DNA of 64,000 bases from Zwartia hollandica. Its GTDB lineage: Bacteria; Pseudomonadota; Gammaproteobacteria; Burkholderiales; Burkholderiaceae_B. The DNA is taken from positions 62,001-126,000 of the forward strand of contig NZ_JAHXRI010000006.1 of NCBI RefSeq assembly GCF_019923725.1, written 5' to 3'. Each line of letters opens with the position of its first letter. Positions within the stretch are counted from its first letter, which is position 1. A model generated the notes under the pieces. That model did not search any database and had not been told where the DNA came from. It saw only the letters and a program-made list of their open reading frames with translations. Positions 44,613 through 53,348 of this stretch are shown here, piece after piece. Made by a program: the position numbers and the translations under genes.

Positions 44613-45461
44613 ATGACACTGATCATTCACCCGATCCGCAAAGAGTTTGGCGCCGAAATTTCTGGTATCGATCTAACGGAGCCCACAACAAGAGCCGTCA
44701 AGCAACAGCTCAATACATTGCTCGCACAATATGCAGTGCTAGTGTTTCGCAAACAAGCGTTGACTCCACCCCAGTTCATGGGCGCTGCCGAAATCTTTGG
44801 CGACCTCATGGATCAACAGTTAAAAAAATATGTGCTTGCAGACTATCCAATGGTGGGCTGTAATTCTACTGACGACCTGCCCAGAAAGAATGGCAAGCTT
44901 CAAGTGCGCGGCGAAAACTATCATACCGATCACTCTAACGATCGCTGCCCGCCAAAAGCAACCACTCTGCATGCGCTACAAATTCCTCACTCGGGGGGCG
45001 ATACGCAATTTGTCGATGTACGACAGGCCTACGACGATTTGCCTGACTCCTTAAAAGAGACTGTTAAAAACCTTAAGTCTCTGCATGTGCATCAAAGCAG
45101 CCGCAGTCCGCGAGAACTTACCAAACTTAGCGCTGAGGATCTTGCAAAAATACCGACTGCATTACAGCCGCTCGTCATTCGTCATCCTGGCAGTGGTCGC
45201 CCGGCGTTGTATTTGAATACAGGTCGAATGGAAGGGATTGAGGGCATGCCAGCTGACGAGGGTTACGCTTTGATCGAAGATTTATACCGACGCGCCACAG
45301 ATGCTCGATACGAATATCGACACCGGTGGCAGGTTGGTGACATGGTGATTTGGGATAACCAAGCCGTCATGCACCAGGCCAATGCTGACTATGACCCCGA
45401 ACAGAAACGCTTTCTTTACCGTCTGATGATTAAAGGCGTGGCTTTAACGGCCGCTCAGTAA
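44613..45461 (+). CDS. TauD/TfdA family Fe(II)/2-oxoglutarate dioxygenase
   Basis: A 282-residue dioxygenase with the iron facial triad: His104 and Asp106 in NYHTDHSND, and His254 in DNQAVMHQA. The 2-oxoglutarate-binding arginine is in KRFLYR (266-270). The family includes taurine, alkylsulfate and 2,4-D dioxygenases, which hydroxylate a substrate and release CO2 and succinate. It is co-transcribed with the orphan Bug receptor. It overlaps the convergent LivF gene by 32 bases at the 3' end, which is unusual. Confidence 0.9.
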   Translation: MTLIIHPIRKEFGAEISGIDLTEPTTRAVKQQLNTLLAQYAVLVFRKQALTPPQFMGAAEIFGDLMDQQLKKYVLADYPMVGCNSTDDLPRKNGKLQVRGENYHTDHSNDRCPPKATTLHALQIPHSGGDTQFVDVRQAYDDLPDSLKETVKNLKSLHVHQSSRSPRELTKLSAEDLAKIPTALQPLVIRHPGSGRPALYLNTGRMEGIEGMPADEGYALIEDLYRRATDARYEYRHRWQVGDMVIWDNQAVMHQANADYDPEQKRFLYRLMIKGVALTAAQ

Positions 45462-46092
45462 CGGCACCTCGATCAATGCTGTAGACCTTCTGCACCAGAT
45501 GTTCGGAGTACTGAAGGTCGGATTCTGAGAAAATCACTGCCATACCCTCAGTCTGCAAGCGGCTGATAACTTCGGCTAAACGCTGTGCAAGCGCCGGCGC
45601 CACACCTTCAAAGGGCTCATCAAGCAACAGCAGTTTTGAACCAATCATCAATGCACGTCCCAACGCAACAAGTTTTTGTTGCCCCCCAGATAACTGTTGG
45701 CCACGTCGCGGTGCAAACGCTCTCAGCTCAGGGATCAGGTCGTAAACATAGCCAAGCCGCTTGTGCGCATCGATCTGCTCATTGGCCCACGCTGGCACTA
45801 GAATATTTTCTTCTACCGTCAGATCTGGAATGAGCCGGCGATCCTCAGGCATATAGCCAATACCAAGACGATTGCGTAGATTCACTGGCGTCTGAATCAA
45901 GTCGACACCGTCAAACTCGATCGTTCCGGACTTTGGCTTAAGAATCCCCATCACACTTTTAATAAGTGTCGTCTTGCCTGCACCATTGCGCCCAACTAAA
46001 CCCGCCATAGACGCTGTGTCTACCTGAATGGACACATCACGCAAAATATCCACTGACTGGATCGATACATTGAGATTAGAAATTTTCAGCAT
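45430..46092 (-). CDS. livF: Branched-chain-type ABC transporter ATPase LivF
   Basis: A 220-residue ABC ATPase, slightly shorter than the usual 233. Walker A is GRNGAGKTT, the signature LSGGQQKLVALGRAL, Walker B KLLLLDEPFEGVAPAL. The ATG at 46092, one base after the LivG stop and preceded by AGGAG, is better than the upstream frame extension to 46131. It pairs with LivG as the ATPase dimer of the importer. Its last 32 bases lie opposite the end of the dioxygenase gene. Confidence 0.9.
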   Translation of the reverse strand: MLKISNLNVSIQSVDILRDVSIQVDTASMAGLVGRNGAGKTTLIKSVMGILKPKSGTIEFDGVDLIQTPVNLRNRLGIGYMPEDRRLIPDLTVEENILVPAWANEQIDAHKRLGYVYDLIPELRAFAPRRGQQLSGGQQKLVALGRALMIGSKLLLLDEPFEGVAPALAQRLAEVISRLQTEGMAVIFSESDLQYSEHLVQKVYSIDRGAVTERPLKPRL

Positions 46093-46093
46093 C

Positions 46094-46888
46094 TCAGTGC
46101 TCCTGCGTGGCAGCATGACTCTTGCCGACAATATATTTCACGACCCGCTCATCCTTTAGTGCAATCTCTGGTGGAGCATCAGCGATGATGCGCCCTTCGT
46201 AAAAGGCAAGGACACGCTCTGCGTGTTTACTGACGATCTCCATGTCGTGCTCAACAAAGAGCACGGTGGTGTTGCCCTGTCGAACTGCGTGCATCACCAT
46301 TTCCATAATTTGGAATTTTTCCTCGGTGGAGACGCCGCTCGTCGGCTCATCAAGCAACAAGATTTTAGGTCGCATTGCCATAGCCATCGCAATATCCAAC
46401 AGTTTGCGCACGCCACCTGGCAGCACACGCGCTACCTTGTCGCGATAAGCACTTAAACCAAAGTGCTCAAGAGACTCTTCCGCAAGTTGCCTGATCGTTT
46501 TACTGTAGCCAGGAATCACCCGTTCCGTTCGCGTAAACAAACTGCCTTTATTGGCGATCAGAGACACGATTCCGAAACTGACTTCCAGGTTCTCAAGTGC
46601 GGTCAGGGTGTTGTAGAGTTGCGGGATTTGAAATGACCGACAAATGCCTAGTTGAGTGATCTCTCTCGGTGGCAACTGGGTAATGTCACGTCCATTAAAT
46701 TCCACGGTACCTGAGTCGGGCTTTAGATAACCAGTGATCATGTTGACAAAGGTCGTCTTGCCAGCGCCATTGGTGCCGATCAAGCCCAAGCACGCGCCTG
46801 CTGGCACGGCCACATCAATCTCTGCTGCAGCGACGACTGCACCAAAACTTTTATTCAAGCCTTTGGCATGCAGAATAATTTCACTCAT
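46094..46888 (-). CDS. livG: Branched-chain-type ABC transporter ATPase LivG
   Basis: A 264-residue ABC ATPase. Walker A GTNGAGKTT, an aromatic A-loop, the signature VLPGGVRKLLDIAMAMA (a divergent LSGGQ) and Walker B ILLLDEPTSGV with the switch His in VLFVEHDMEI. The signature is altered (PGGV instead of SGGQ), but the rest is canonical. It overlaps livM by four bases. It is one half of the importer ATPase pair. Confidence 0.9.
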   Translation of the reverse strand: MSEIILHAKGLNKSFGAVVAAAEIDVAVPAGACLGLIGTNGAGKTTFVNMITGYLKPDSGTVEFNGRDITQLPPREITQLGICRSFQIPQLYNTLTALENLEVSFGIVSLIANKGSLFTRTERVIPGYSKTIRQLAEESLEHFGLSAYRDKVARVLPGGVRKLLDIAMAMAMRPKILLLDEPTSGVSTEEKFQIMEMVMHAVRQGNTTVLFVEHDMEIVSKHAERVLAFYEGRIIADAPPEIALKDERVVKYIVGKSHAATQEH

Positions 46889-47826
46889 GACTGCCTCCGC
46901 TTGAACTTACTCACTAAAGACCAGAGACCGTTAGGCAAAAGCAAAATAACAAAAATAAGCGATAGACCGATGAGTCCTTGCCAGGTATTGGGCGAATAAG
47001 AAAATGCCACGGTATGAATAATGCCGAATACCAGCGCGCCTATGAACGGTGCAGCGACGCTACCGATACCGCTCAGGATGGTGATGAAAATAAACTCGCC
47101 AGACGTAGTCCAGAACGCCATCGCCGGATCAATATGACCTACTGCAATTGCAGCAATTGCGCCCGCGAAACCGGAGAGAACTCCTGCGATCACATAGATC
47201 AGATGTATCGTTTTGCGCGCGGACGCCCCCATATACTCGGCGCGTATCTCATTGTCACGAATCGCTGTTAATAAGAGGCCTCGCGGACTCTTCAGCAAAC
47301 TATTCACAAACGCCACGCAAAGAATAATGATCACGCTCGTTACGCCCAGTACCGCCTGGCGCACCTGATCCGACGCTGGCGCCCAACCAAAAATAGTGAC
47401 GGCGGGAACGTTAAAGCCATCGGTTGAGCCCAGTGCTTCGGTTTTAACCAAGAGCCCATACAAAATCATCGAGAATGCTAGGGAGAGCAGGCCGAAGAAA
47501 ATCGCTCGGTATTTCGCCAGCAAAAACCCGAGAAGGTAGGCTAATACTCCGGCCACTAGCGCACTCAGCGGAAGGAGTACAAAAATCTCCCTCAAGCCTA
47601 GTGTCAGTGCAAGCAAGCCTGTTGTGTAGGCGCCCGCACAGAAAAACAAAGCTTGGCCAAACGAGACGAGGCCTGCACGCAAAAAAAGCATAAGCCCGAG
47701 CACCACCAGACCGTTGGCGCCTGTGATCGTCAAAATAAACATTGCCCATTGCGGGATAAAGGGCGTAAGCACCATCATGGTTAACAGCGCGACGCCGAAA
47801 CGTACGGTCACTTTGTCAGGCATCAT
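46885..47826 (-). CDS. livM: Branched-chain-type ABC transporter permease LivM
   Basis: A 313-residue inner-membrane permease with about nine to ten helices. The family segment GLVSFGQALFFCAGAYTTGLLAL near the start and the EAA-type loop RDNEIRAEYMGASARKTIHLIYVIAGVLSGFAGAI are present. It overlaps livG and livH by four bases each, so the genes are translationally coupled. It forms the transmembrane pair with LivH. Confidence 0.92.
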   Translation of the reverse strand: MMPDKVTVRFGVALLTMMVLTPFIPQWAMFILTITGANGLVVLGLMLFLRAGLVSFGQALFFCAGAYTTGLLALTLGLREIFVLLPLSALVAGVLAYLLGFLLAKYRAIFFGLLSLAFSMILYGLLVKTEALGSTDGFNVPAVTIFGWAPASDQVRQAVLGVTSVIIILCVAFVNSLLKSPRGLLLTAIRDNEIRAEYMGASARKTIHLIYVIAGVLSGFAGAIAAIAVGHIDPAMAFWTTSGEFIFITILSGIGSVAAPFIGALVFGIIHTVAFSYSPNTWQGLIGLSLIFVILLLPNGLWSLVSKFKRRQS

Positions 47827-48722
47827 ATTTTTCTCGCCTCGGCCAAACTAAATAGCCCGCGCGGTCTAAACGCAAGGACCAACGCCATCACACTAAAAAT
47901 GACAAACAATTCAAGTTGCGGTGCGTAATGTATGCAAAACGCGCGCACTAATCCCATAATGAACGCAGCAAGTGCGACGCCCGGCAAACTACCAAGCCCC
48001 CCGGTCACAACAACAGCAAAGGACAAGACGATCACCTCAACCCCAAGGCCAGGGGTGACAGAAATTGTGGGTGCAGTAAAAGCACCTGCAATTGCTGCAA
48101 GTGAACACCCAACCCCAAAAGTCAAAATGAAAATCTTCTTTACATCGATCCCCATCGCCGCGCTAATTTCGCGATCGTGGATAACGCTAATCAACATTCG
48201 GCCGAAACGAGTCTTATTCAAGACCACCGTGAGCACCAAGCCGACAATCAAGGCAAGTCCCAACATCAGCAAGTAGTAGTTGGGGTAGGACATATCGCCT
48301 ATAGAGAAGTTACCCAGATATTCATAGGGTTCGGAGATGAAATAAGGGTCAACACCCCACACAAGTTTCAGCGCATCTTCCATCACCAAAAAGAGTGCAT
48401 ACGTGATTAACAGAATCACGACTTCGTCTTTCTCATACTGATAGCGCAACAGAAAGCGCTCGAGCAAGGGCCCGACAACAAAGCCTCCTACGATCGCAGC
48501 ACCTAACAGTGCGAGATAGGAGAGATAAGGCGGGTAGCCGTTTGCTGTCCATATGCCGATAACTGAGGCTGCCATGTACGCGCCTAGGGCATAAAAGCTA
48601 CCGTGCGCAACATTAACAATCTTCATCACGCCGTAAATAAGCGTGAGACCTACAGCAGACAAGAACAGCCAGGCCGAATAGTTCAGCCCGTCCACGAGAA
48701 CGATCATTATTTGAGACATCAT
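47823..48722 (-). CDS. livH: Branched-chain-type ABC transporter permease LivH
   Basis: A 299-residue permease with about eight helices, starting with GLNYSAWLFLSAVGLTLIYGVMKIVNVAHGSFYALGAY, the LivH signature. The EAA-like loop is VIHDREISAAMGIDVKKIFILTFGVGCSLAAIAGAF. Start is ATG 48722 or the next Met at 48719. It lies 65 bases after livK across a hairpin, and overlaps livM. It forms the pore with LivM. Confidence 0.92.
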   Translation of the reverse strand: MMSQIMIVLVDGLNYSAWLFLSAVGLTLIYGVMKIVNVAHGSFYALGAYMAASVIGIWTANGYPPYLSYLALLGAAIVGGFVVGPLLERFLLRYQYEKDEVVILLITYALFLVMEDALKLVWGVDPYFISEPYEYLGNFSIGDMSYPNYYLLMLGLALIVGLVLTVVLNKTRFGRMLISVIHDREISAAMGIDVKKIFILTFGVGCSLAAIAGAFTAPTISVTPGLGVEVIVLSFAVVVTGGLGSLPGVALAAFIMGLVRAFCIHYAPQLELFVIFSVMALVLAFRPRGLFSLAEARKI

Positions 48723-48733
48723 GTGTTTGTACC

Positions 48734-48756
48734 GGACGGTGTCATTGACACCGTCC
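48734..48756 (-). terminator. Intercistronic hairpin between livK and livH
   Basis: GGACGGTGTCA (48734-48744) and TGACACCGTCC (48746-48756) are perfect 11-bp arms around a single T. No T-run follows on the minus strand, so it is more likely an attenuating or mRNA-protecting hairpin than a full terminator. It could let livK be made in excess over the membrane genes. Confidence 0.6.
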
Positions 48757-48787
48757 TAGCCTTTGAAGGTTAAATCACAATGCAGAC

Positions 48788-50065
48788 TTATTTGGCCTTC
48801 ATCCCACCGGCGATCCAGTCAGCGCTCTTGACGCCATCGGGCGGCATCACTTGCTCGGCTGGGAAGCGCATCATGTCAACGATTGTCATTTGACCGTTAA
48901 CAAGCTTAGTGCGGCCGTATGCGGTTTCGGAAATCGCCTGATGCCCATTGTTTAGAGCAAGCTTATGTACGCCACCTGGGCCTTCATACGTCAGGCCACG
49001 CAACCCTGCCGCGAGCTGTTCTGTACTGGGCTTCTTGCCGCCGTTCGCGTCCATGGCTTTCTCGTACGCGAGCTTGGCAGCCATGATCGAGTGAGCCATT
49101 TGGTAGGCCGTGTAATTGGGCGCAACGTTATAGCGATCGATAAACGCGTCTCTAAACCACTTGTTCAGCGGTGTATCTGGTGCAAAAACGCCGTACGGTC
49201 CGCGCGCACCGATAATCGTGCCATCAGGAATCTTGCTAGCCAAGCGGAACATGGCGGTTTCACCGGCGATCAGTGCTACCTCACTGTTTTTAAAGAGCCC
49301 GCGTGGCACAGACTGCAGAATAAACGCCTCGAGATCGCCGCCCCAGAAGCTGGTATGCACCACTTCAGACTTGCTACCCATCAGTGCCGAAACCTCTGCA
49401 CTGTACTGACCAGCAAACAACTTAGGCATTTGTGAAGTTTTTACGGCAGACTGAGGATAGAGCTGCTTCATCGCCGCTTCAAAGTCGTTCCAAGAGTCCT
49501 GACCCCAAGCGTAATTTTGGTTAATACCGCTGAATGTTTTGACGTCAGGCTTTTTTGCCTTCAGGTAGCGAACCAGACCAACGCTATCCGCAGTCGCATG
49601 GTTCACTGCACGGAAGACGTAGTTCTTTTTGCCGTCTTCAAAAATGCGGGGGGTACCGCAATCGAAAAGGAGAGTGACTGTTTTAAGCTCTTCAGCAACC
49701 GGGGTGATAGCCAAACAGTTGCCGCTTGAAATATAACCAACGATCAAGTCCACCTTGTCGCGCTGAACCAGGTTGCGGTATTCGGTTACAACGCTCGTGG
49801 TTGTTCCTGCTTCATCAATTAATTGCGCCTTAACAACGCTTCCACCAAACCCTTTTTTGTTGTAGGGGGCTGGCGCAGTACCGGCGTTGAATTGTTCCAG
49901 CATTAACTCGGCGGCGTTCCGGGCAGGCACACCAAAGGGCGAGGCAGCAGGGCCAGAAAGGATGGTCACTAGGCCCAGCTTTACCTCCGCAGGGGCCTGT
50001 GCCTGCGCACTAACTGCAAAAGCTCCCGTAAAAAGTGCTGCCAAAACCGATTTTCTGAAATTCAT
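48788..50065 (-). CDS. ABC transporter substrate-binding protein (LivK-type)
   Basis: A 425-residue type I periplasmic receptor with signal peptide (core about 8-20, cleavage after AQAQA). It begins EVKLGLVTILSGPAASPFGVPARNAAELMLEQFN and has the ABC-receptor hinge region. Two cysteines around GNCLAITPVAEELKTVTLLFDCGTP are conserved in a subgroup that binds amides or aromatic acids rather than leucine. It is transcribed with livHMGF and has a good ribosome-binding site (AAGGAGACTAATA). Its ligand is unknown; branched-chain amino acids are only one option. Confidence 0.9.
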   Translation of the reverse strand: MNFRKSVLAALFTGAFAVSAQAQAPAEVKLGLVTILSGPAASPFGVPARNAAELMLEQFNAGTAPAPYNKKGFGGSVVKAQLIDEAGTTTSVVTEYRNLVQRDKVDLIVGYISSGNCLAITPVAEELKTVTLLFDCGTPRIFEDGKKNYVFRAVNHATADSVGLVRYLKAKKPDVKTFSGINQNYAWGQDSWNDFEAAMKQLYPQSAVKTSQMPKLFAGQYSAEVSALMGSKSEVVHTSFWGGDLEAFILQSVPRGLFKNSEVALIAGETAMFRLASKIPDGTIIGARGPYGVFAPDTPLNKWFRDAFIDRYNVAPNYTAYQMAHSIMAAKLAYEKAMDANGGKKPSTEQLAAGLRGLTYEGPGGVHKLALNNGHQAISETAYGRTKLVNGQMTIVDMMRFPAEQVMPPDGVKSADWIAGGMKAK

Positions 50066-50182
50066 TATTAGTCTCCTTTTTATTTTTAAGCCTGAGCGAT
50101 ACGAGGCATTGACCTCACACTCTTGGGTGCCCTAAGTAGACAACAGGCTTGCGAAGGTTGCAAGTCTCGTTTTACCTGACCA

Positions 50183-50211
50183 TCGACATGGTTTTGACGA
50201 CTCGGTATGAT
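50183..50211 (+). promoter_or_regulatory. Sigma-70-type promoter for the amidohydrolase gene
   Basis: TCGACA (50183-50188), a 17-base spacer and TATGAT (50206-50211). The start codon follows about 55 bases later. It lies in the 201-base divergent gap with livK. Confidence 0.55.
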
Positions 50212-50266
50212 CGAGCGTAGATGCGCTTGATCCCACATATGTTCCAAACTCCCGCTAGGTATTCTG

Positions 50267-51286
50267 ATGAAATCGTTTTTCCATCCCAATCAGCAACTCC
50301 ATCATCCCACCACATATTTTTCACGTGGGAAAATGCGTGTGCCACAAGAAGTGCCTGAGAGATCGATTCAGATCTTAAAGGGCTTAGCCGAACTTGGTCT
50401 GCCTGTGACGCAGCCTGTCGATGCGGGAATGGCCCCTCTGCTTGCGGTTCACGATCCCAAGTACCTGCAATTCTTGCAAACTGCGCATGCGCGTTGGAAG
50501 GAGGTTGGACAAGACTGGGGTGACGAGGTGATTCCCAATGTCTTTGTGCGCGAGCCTAATGCATTGCGTGGAATCTTGGCCGAGGCCGGTCGCTATTTAG
50601 CCGATGGCAGCGCCGCTGTCGGTGAACACACATGGACAGCTGCCTACTGGGGCGCTCAGTCCGCGATAGCAGCAACCCAAGCCGTCCTCTCTGGCGACTC
50701 GAGTGCCTATGCGCTCTGCCGCCCACCCGGACATCACACGCGCAAAGACGCTGCAGGCGGGTTTTGTTATATCAATAACGCCGCGATTGCCGCTGAACTG
50801 CTGCGAGAGAAATACAAGCGCGTTGTCATCCTTGATACCGACATGCATCACGGGCAAGGGATTCAAGAAATTTTCTATGCCCGCGATGACATTTTTTATA
50901 TTTCTGTTCATGGCGATCCTACAAATTTTTATCCAGCTACGGCGGGATTTGACGATGAAACAGGCGTAGCGAAAGGCGAAGGCTTTAACCTGAACTTGCC
51001 TATGCCGCATGGCGCCTCTGAAGAGATCTTTTTTGATAACGTCTCTCGCGCCCTTGCTGCACTGCGAGCATTCAATCCCGATGCGTTGGTGTTCTCGCTA
51101 GGGTTTGACGTCTACAAAGATGATCCGCAATCGAAAGTTGCGGTCACGACAGAGGGCTTTGGCAAGCTCGGCACGCAAATCGCCGAACTTTCACTTCCCA
51201 CCGTGATTGTGCAAGAGGGTGGGTACCACTTTGATACGTTAGCAGTGAACACCACAACTTTTTTTAAGGGTTTCTTGCAGCGGTGA
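50267..51286 (+). CDS. Histone deacetylase family protein, acetylpolyamine amidohydrolase-like
   Basis: A 339-residue zinc hydrolase of the arginase/deacetylase fold. The start MKSFFHPNQQLHHPTTYFSRGKMRVPQEVPER is typical of acetylpolyamine amidohydrolases. The charge-relay histidines are His156-His157 (RPPGHHT), zinc ligands Asp192 and His194 (LDTDMHHGQG), and a further Asp lies in FSLGFDVYKDDP. These enzymes release acetate from acetylated polyamines. It is divergent from the liv importer, which may bring in an acetylated amine. The next gene starts 52 bases downstream. Confidence 0.88.
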   Translation: MKSFFHPNQQLHHPTTYFSRGKMRVPQEVPERSIQILKGLAELGLPVTQPVDAGMAPLLAVHDPKYLQFLQTAHARWKEVGQDWGDEVIPNVFVREPNALRGILAEAGRYLADGSAAVGEHTWTAAYWGAQSAIAATQAVLSGDSSAYALCRPPGHHTRKDAAGGFCYINNAAIAAELLREKYKRVVILDTDMHHGQGIQEIFYARDDIFYISVHGDPTNFYPATAGFDDETGVAKGEGFNLNLPMPHGASEEIFFDNVSRALAALRAFNPDALVFSLGFDVYKDDPQSKVAVTTEGFGKLGTQIAELSLPTVIVQEGGYHFDTLAVNTTTFFKGFLQR

Positions 51287-51338
51287 GTGTCAAAGTGAAT
51301 TACGATTAACGGATCGAGGCGAAAGGATTCGATTAGCT

Positions 51339-52232
51339 ATGCAAACCATGTGTAAAGCGATCTTGTTCGTATCCGTTTTTATTCCCGCATTATGCAGGGC
51401 AATAGACCTTCAGCCCAACGATGCTGTCGCGCCCATACCCGACAAGACGTTCGCGATGCTTTCATACTACGGCACCGAGAACGGCACACTCTATCGGAAC
51501 GGCTCGGCCGTCTCCACACCAGCACTACGAAACCCTCTTATTGAGAACAACAGCGCCATCCTACGTTTATCCAGAAGCTATTCGTTATTCGGCCTGCCTG
51601 CGGTCTCACTCGTTCAAGTGCCCTACAGTGACCTGCAGCTTGGTGGTTCACTCTCAAACCTGCGTGGCGCAAGCGGAGTAGCTGACATCTCGCTTGCGAC
51701 TGCGATATGGCCCTATGCAAACCGAAATACGCGCACCTACTTCGGCATGATGGGTTTCTTAACGTTACCGACCGGCAATTACGCAAACGATCGAGTGTTT
51801 AACGTTGGGGAAAACCGCTACCGTCTTGAACTGCAATTGGCCTTTCAAACACCGATTGCGGGCAATTTAGATGGCATGATCGCGGTTGACACGCGTTGGT
51901 TTGGAGCAAACAGCGGTTGCGCGGCGGCGTGCGCTTCTGCGACAAACGCCACACTGAACCAAAAGCCCCTTACAACGCTACAGTTAGGGCCAATCTATAA
52001 AATCAACCAAACCTTCACCGCGGGCGCCAGCTATTTTTATATCAACGGCGGCAGTACCTCGATAAACGGCCTCTCACAGAATAATGAAATAAAAACGCAA
52101 AGATTCCTGCTGAGCCTTCTGGCCTACACCGATATCGGCAGATTTTCCTTGCAGTACGGTCGCGACATGGATACCTTCAACGGCTTCGCTCAAAGCCGCG
52201 TGCTTGCCTTGCGGTATATGCGCAGTTTTTAA
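51339..52232 (+). CDS. Outer-membrane channel of the phenol-degradation meta-pathway (MetA-like) family
   Basis: A 297-residue secreted beta-barrel protein with a signal peptide (core about 6-18, ending near CRA) and a C-terminal phenylalanine (MRSF). The repeats of aromatic strand ends, GFLTLPTGNYANDRVFNVGENRYRLELQLAFQTPIAGNLDGMI, match the transporter family often named phenol-degradation MetA. It is thought to import hydrophobic substrates through the outer membrane. It lies between the amidohydrolase and the Bug receptor gene. A Cys pair (GCAAAC) occurs in an exposed loop. The solute is unknown. Confidence 0.78.
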   Translation: MQTMCKAILFVSVFIPALCRAIDLQPNDAVAPIPDKTFAMLSYYGTENGTLYRNGSAVSTPALRNPLIENNSAILRLSRSYSLFGLPAVSLVQVPYSDLQLGGSLSNLRGASGVADISLATAIWPYANRNTRTYFGMMGFLTLPTGNYANDRVFNVGENRYRLELQLAFQTPIAGNLDGMIAVDTRWFGANSGCAAACASATNATLNQKPLTTLQLGPIYKINQTFTAGASYFYINGGSTSINGLSQNNEIKTQRFLLSLLAYTDIGRFSLQYGRDMDTFNGFAQSRVLALRYMRSF

Positions 52233-52370
52233 GTGCATGCAGCGAATTTCGAAATGAATGTCAGACCTGTAAAACTTTATAAAAAACGAGTACTCTTTTG
52301 ACATACATACGTCGTTGGTAGAACGCAGAACGGTGCGACGATTGATACGGATACTTTCAACAAGGATTAG

Positions 52371-53339
52371 ATGATGCGTCTTGTAAAAATACTTAGTTGC
52401 ATTTTTCTGCAATTTTTAACGATCGGCTCGGCACAATCACAAACCTACCCGGATCGACCACTGCGATTAATCATTCCATACACCGCGGGAGGCACAACGG
52501 ACATTTTGCTTCGGTTATTGCAAAACCCAGTCAGTGAAGCAGTTAATCAACAAATGATTATCGAAAATCGCCCTGGCGGCGGATCTGTGATCGGAACAAA
52601 CGCCGTCGCACAAGCGGCACCTGATGGATACACTGTCTTGGGTACCGATTTAGCGATTTTGGTTAATCACAGCCTGATGCCGAAACTTCCCTACGACACG
52701 CTCAAAGATTTTCGTGGTGTTTCGATGCTCGCACGAGCACCCCTGCTGCTATTGATTCATCCTTCTGTGGCAGCCAATACTGTTGAGGAGTTCGTCAGCC
52801 TGCTTAAGCAAAATCCCGGCAAGTACAATTTTGGCTCTGGCGGTTATGGCACTTCCACCCACATAGCGGGAGAGATGTTCTTGCGAGCGGCTGGCGTCAA
52901 AGCCGAGCACATCCCATTTCAGGGTGTGACCCCAGCAATGAATGCTCTGCTCGGCGGCCAAGTCCAGTTCTATTTCGGTGGAACAACAACAGCCCTACAA
53001 CACCTTCAAACGGGTCGACTCAAGGCTCTTGCGATCACTGGTGATTCGACCAACCCGCTAGTCCCAGACGTTCCAACGTTTTTGTCTCGTGGAATAAAGG
53101 GGGTAGAGGCGGACTCTTATTGGGGCATTTATGTTCCTGCCAAAACCTCAGATAGCATTGTCGCGACCCTAAACAAGGCCTTTGTTACGGCTCTGCGCGA
53201 TCCTGCAGTCATCAAGCGTGCCGGGGAGCTGGGACTTAGTTTGATTGGCAACTCGCCAAGTCAGCATGATGCACAAATTTCTTCCATGATTAACAGCTGG
53301 GGCACCGTCATCAAGAGTGCCGGCATACAAGTGAATTGA
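52371..53339 (+). CDS. Bug-family periplasmic substrate-binding protein
   Basis: A 322-residue receptor with signal peptide (core about 6-19, cleavage after GSAQS). Mature loops are TYPDRPLRLIIPYTAGGTTDILLRLL and MIIENRPGGGSVIGTNAV. The loop TAGGTTD has the typical Asp. It starts at ATG 52371 after AAGGAT, or at the next Met. No TctAB genes are near. An alpha/beta hydrolase follows after 9 bases, so its ligand may be an ester or lactone product. It is the third orphan Bug receptor in the window. Confidence 0.9.
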   Translation: MMRLVKILSCIFLQFLTIGSAQSQTYPDRPLRLIIPYTAGGTTDILLRLLQNPVSEAVNQQMIIENRPGGGSVIGTNAVAQAAPDGYTVLGTDLAILVNHSLMPKLPYDTLKDFRGVSMLARAPLLLLIHPSVAANTVEEFVSLLKQNPGKYNFGSGGYGTSTHIAGEMFLRAAGVKAEHIPFQGVTPAMNALLGGQVQFYFGGTTTALQHLQTGRLKALAITGDSTNPLVPDVPTFLSRGIKGVEADSYWGIYVPAKTSDSIVATLNKAFVTALRDPAVIKRAGELGLSLIGNSPSQHDAQISSMINSWGTVIKSAGIQVN

Positions 53340-53348
53340 GAGGATTGC

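Noticed and set aside
48965-49435. Plus-strand reading frame of 156 residues
   Set aside because: Antisense to the LivK-type receptor, with no supporting motif.
52298-52303. TTGACA ahead of a Bug receptor gene
   Set aside because: No acceptable -10 hexamer lies 16-18 bases downstream.
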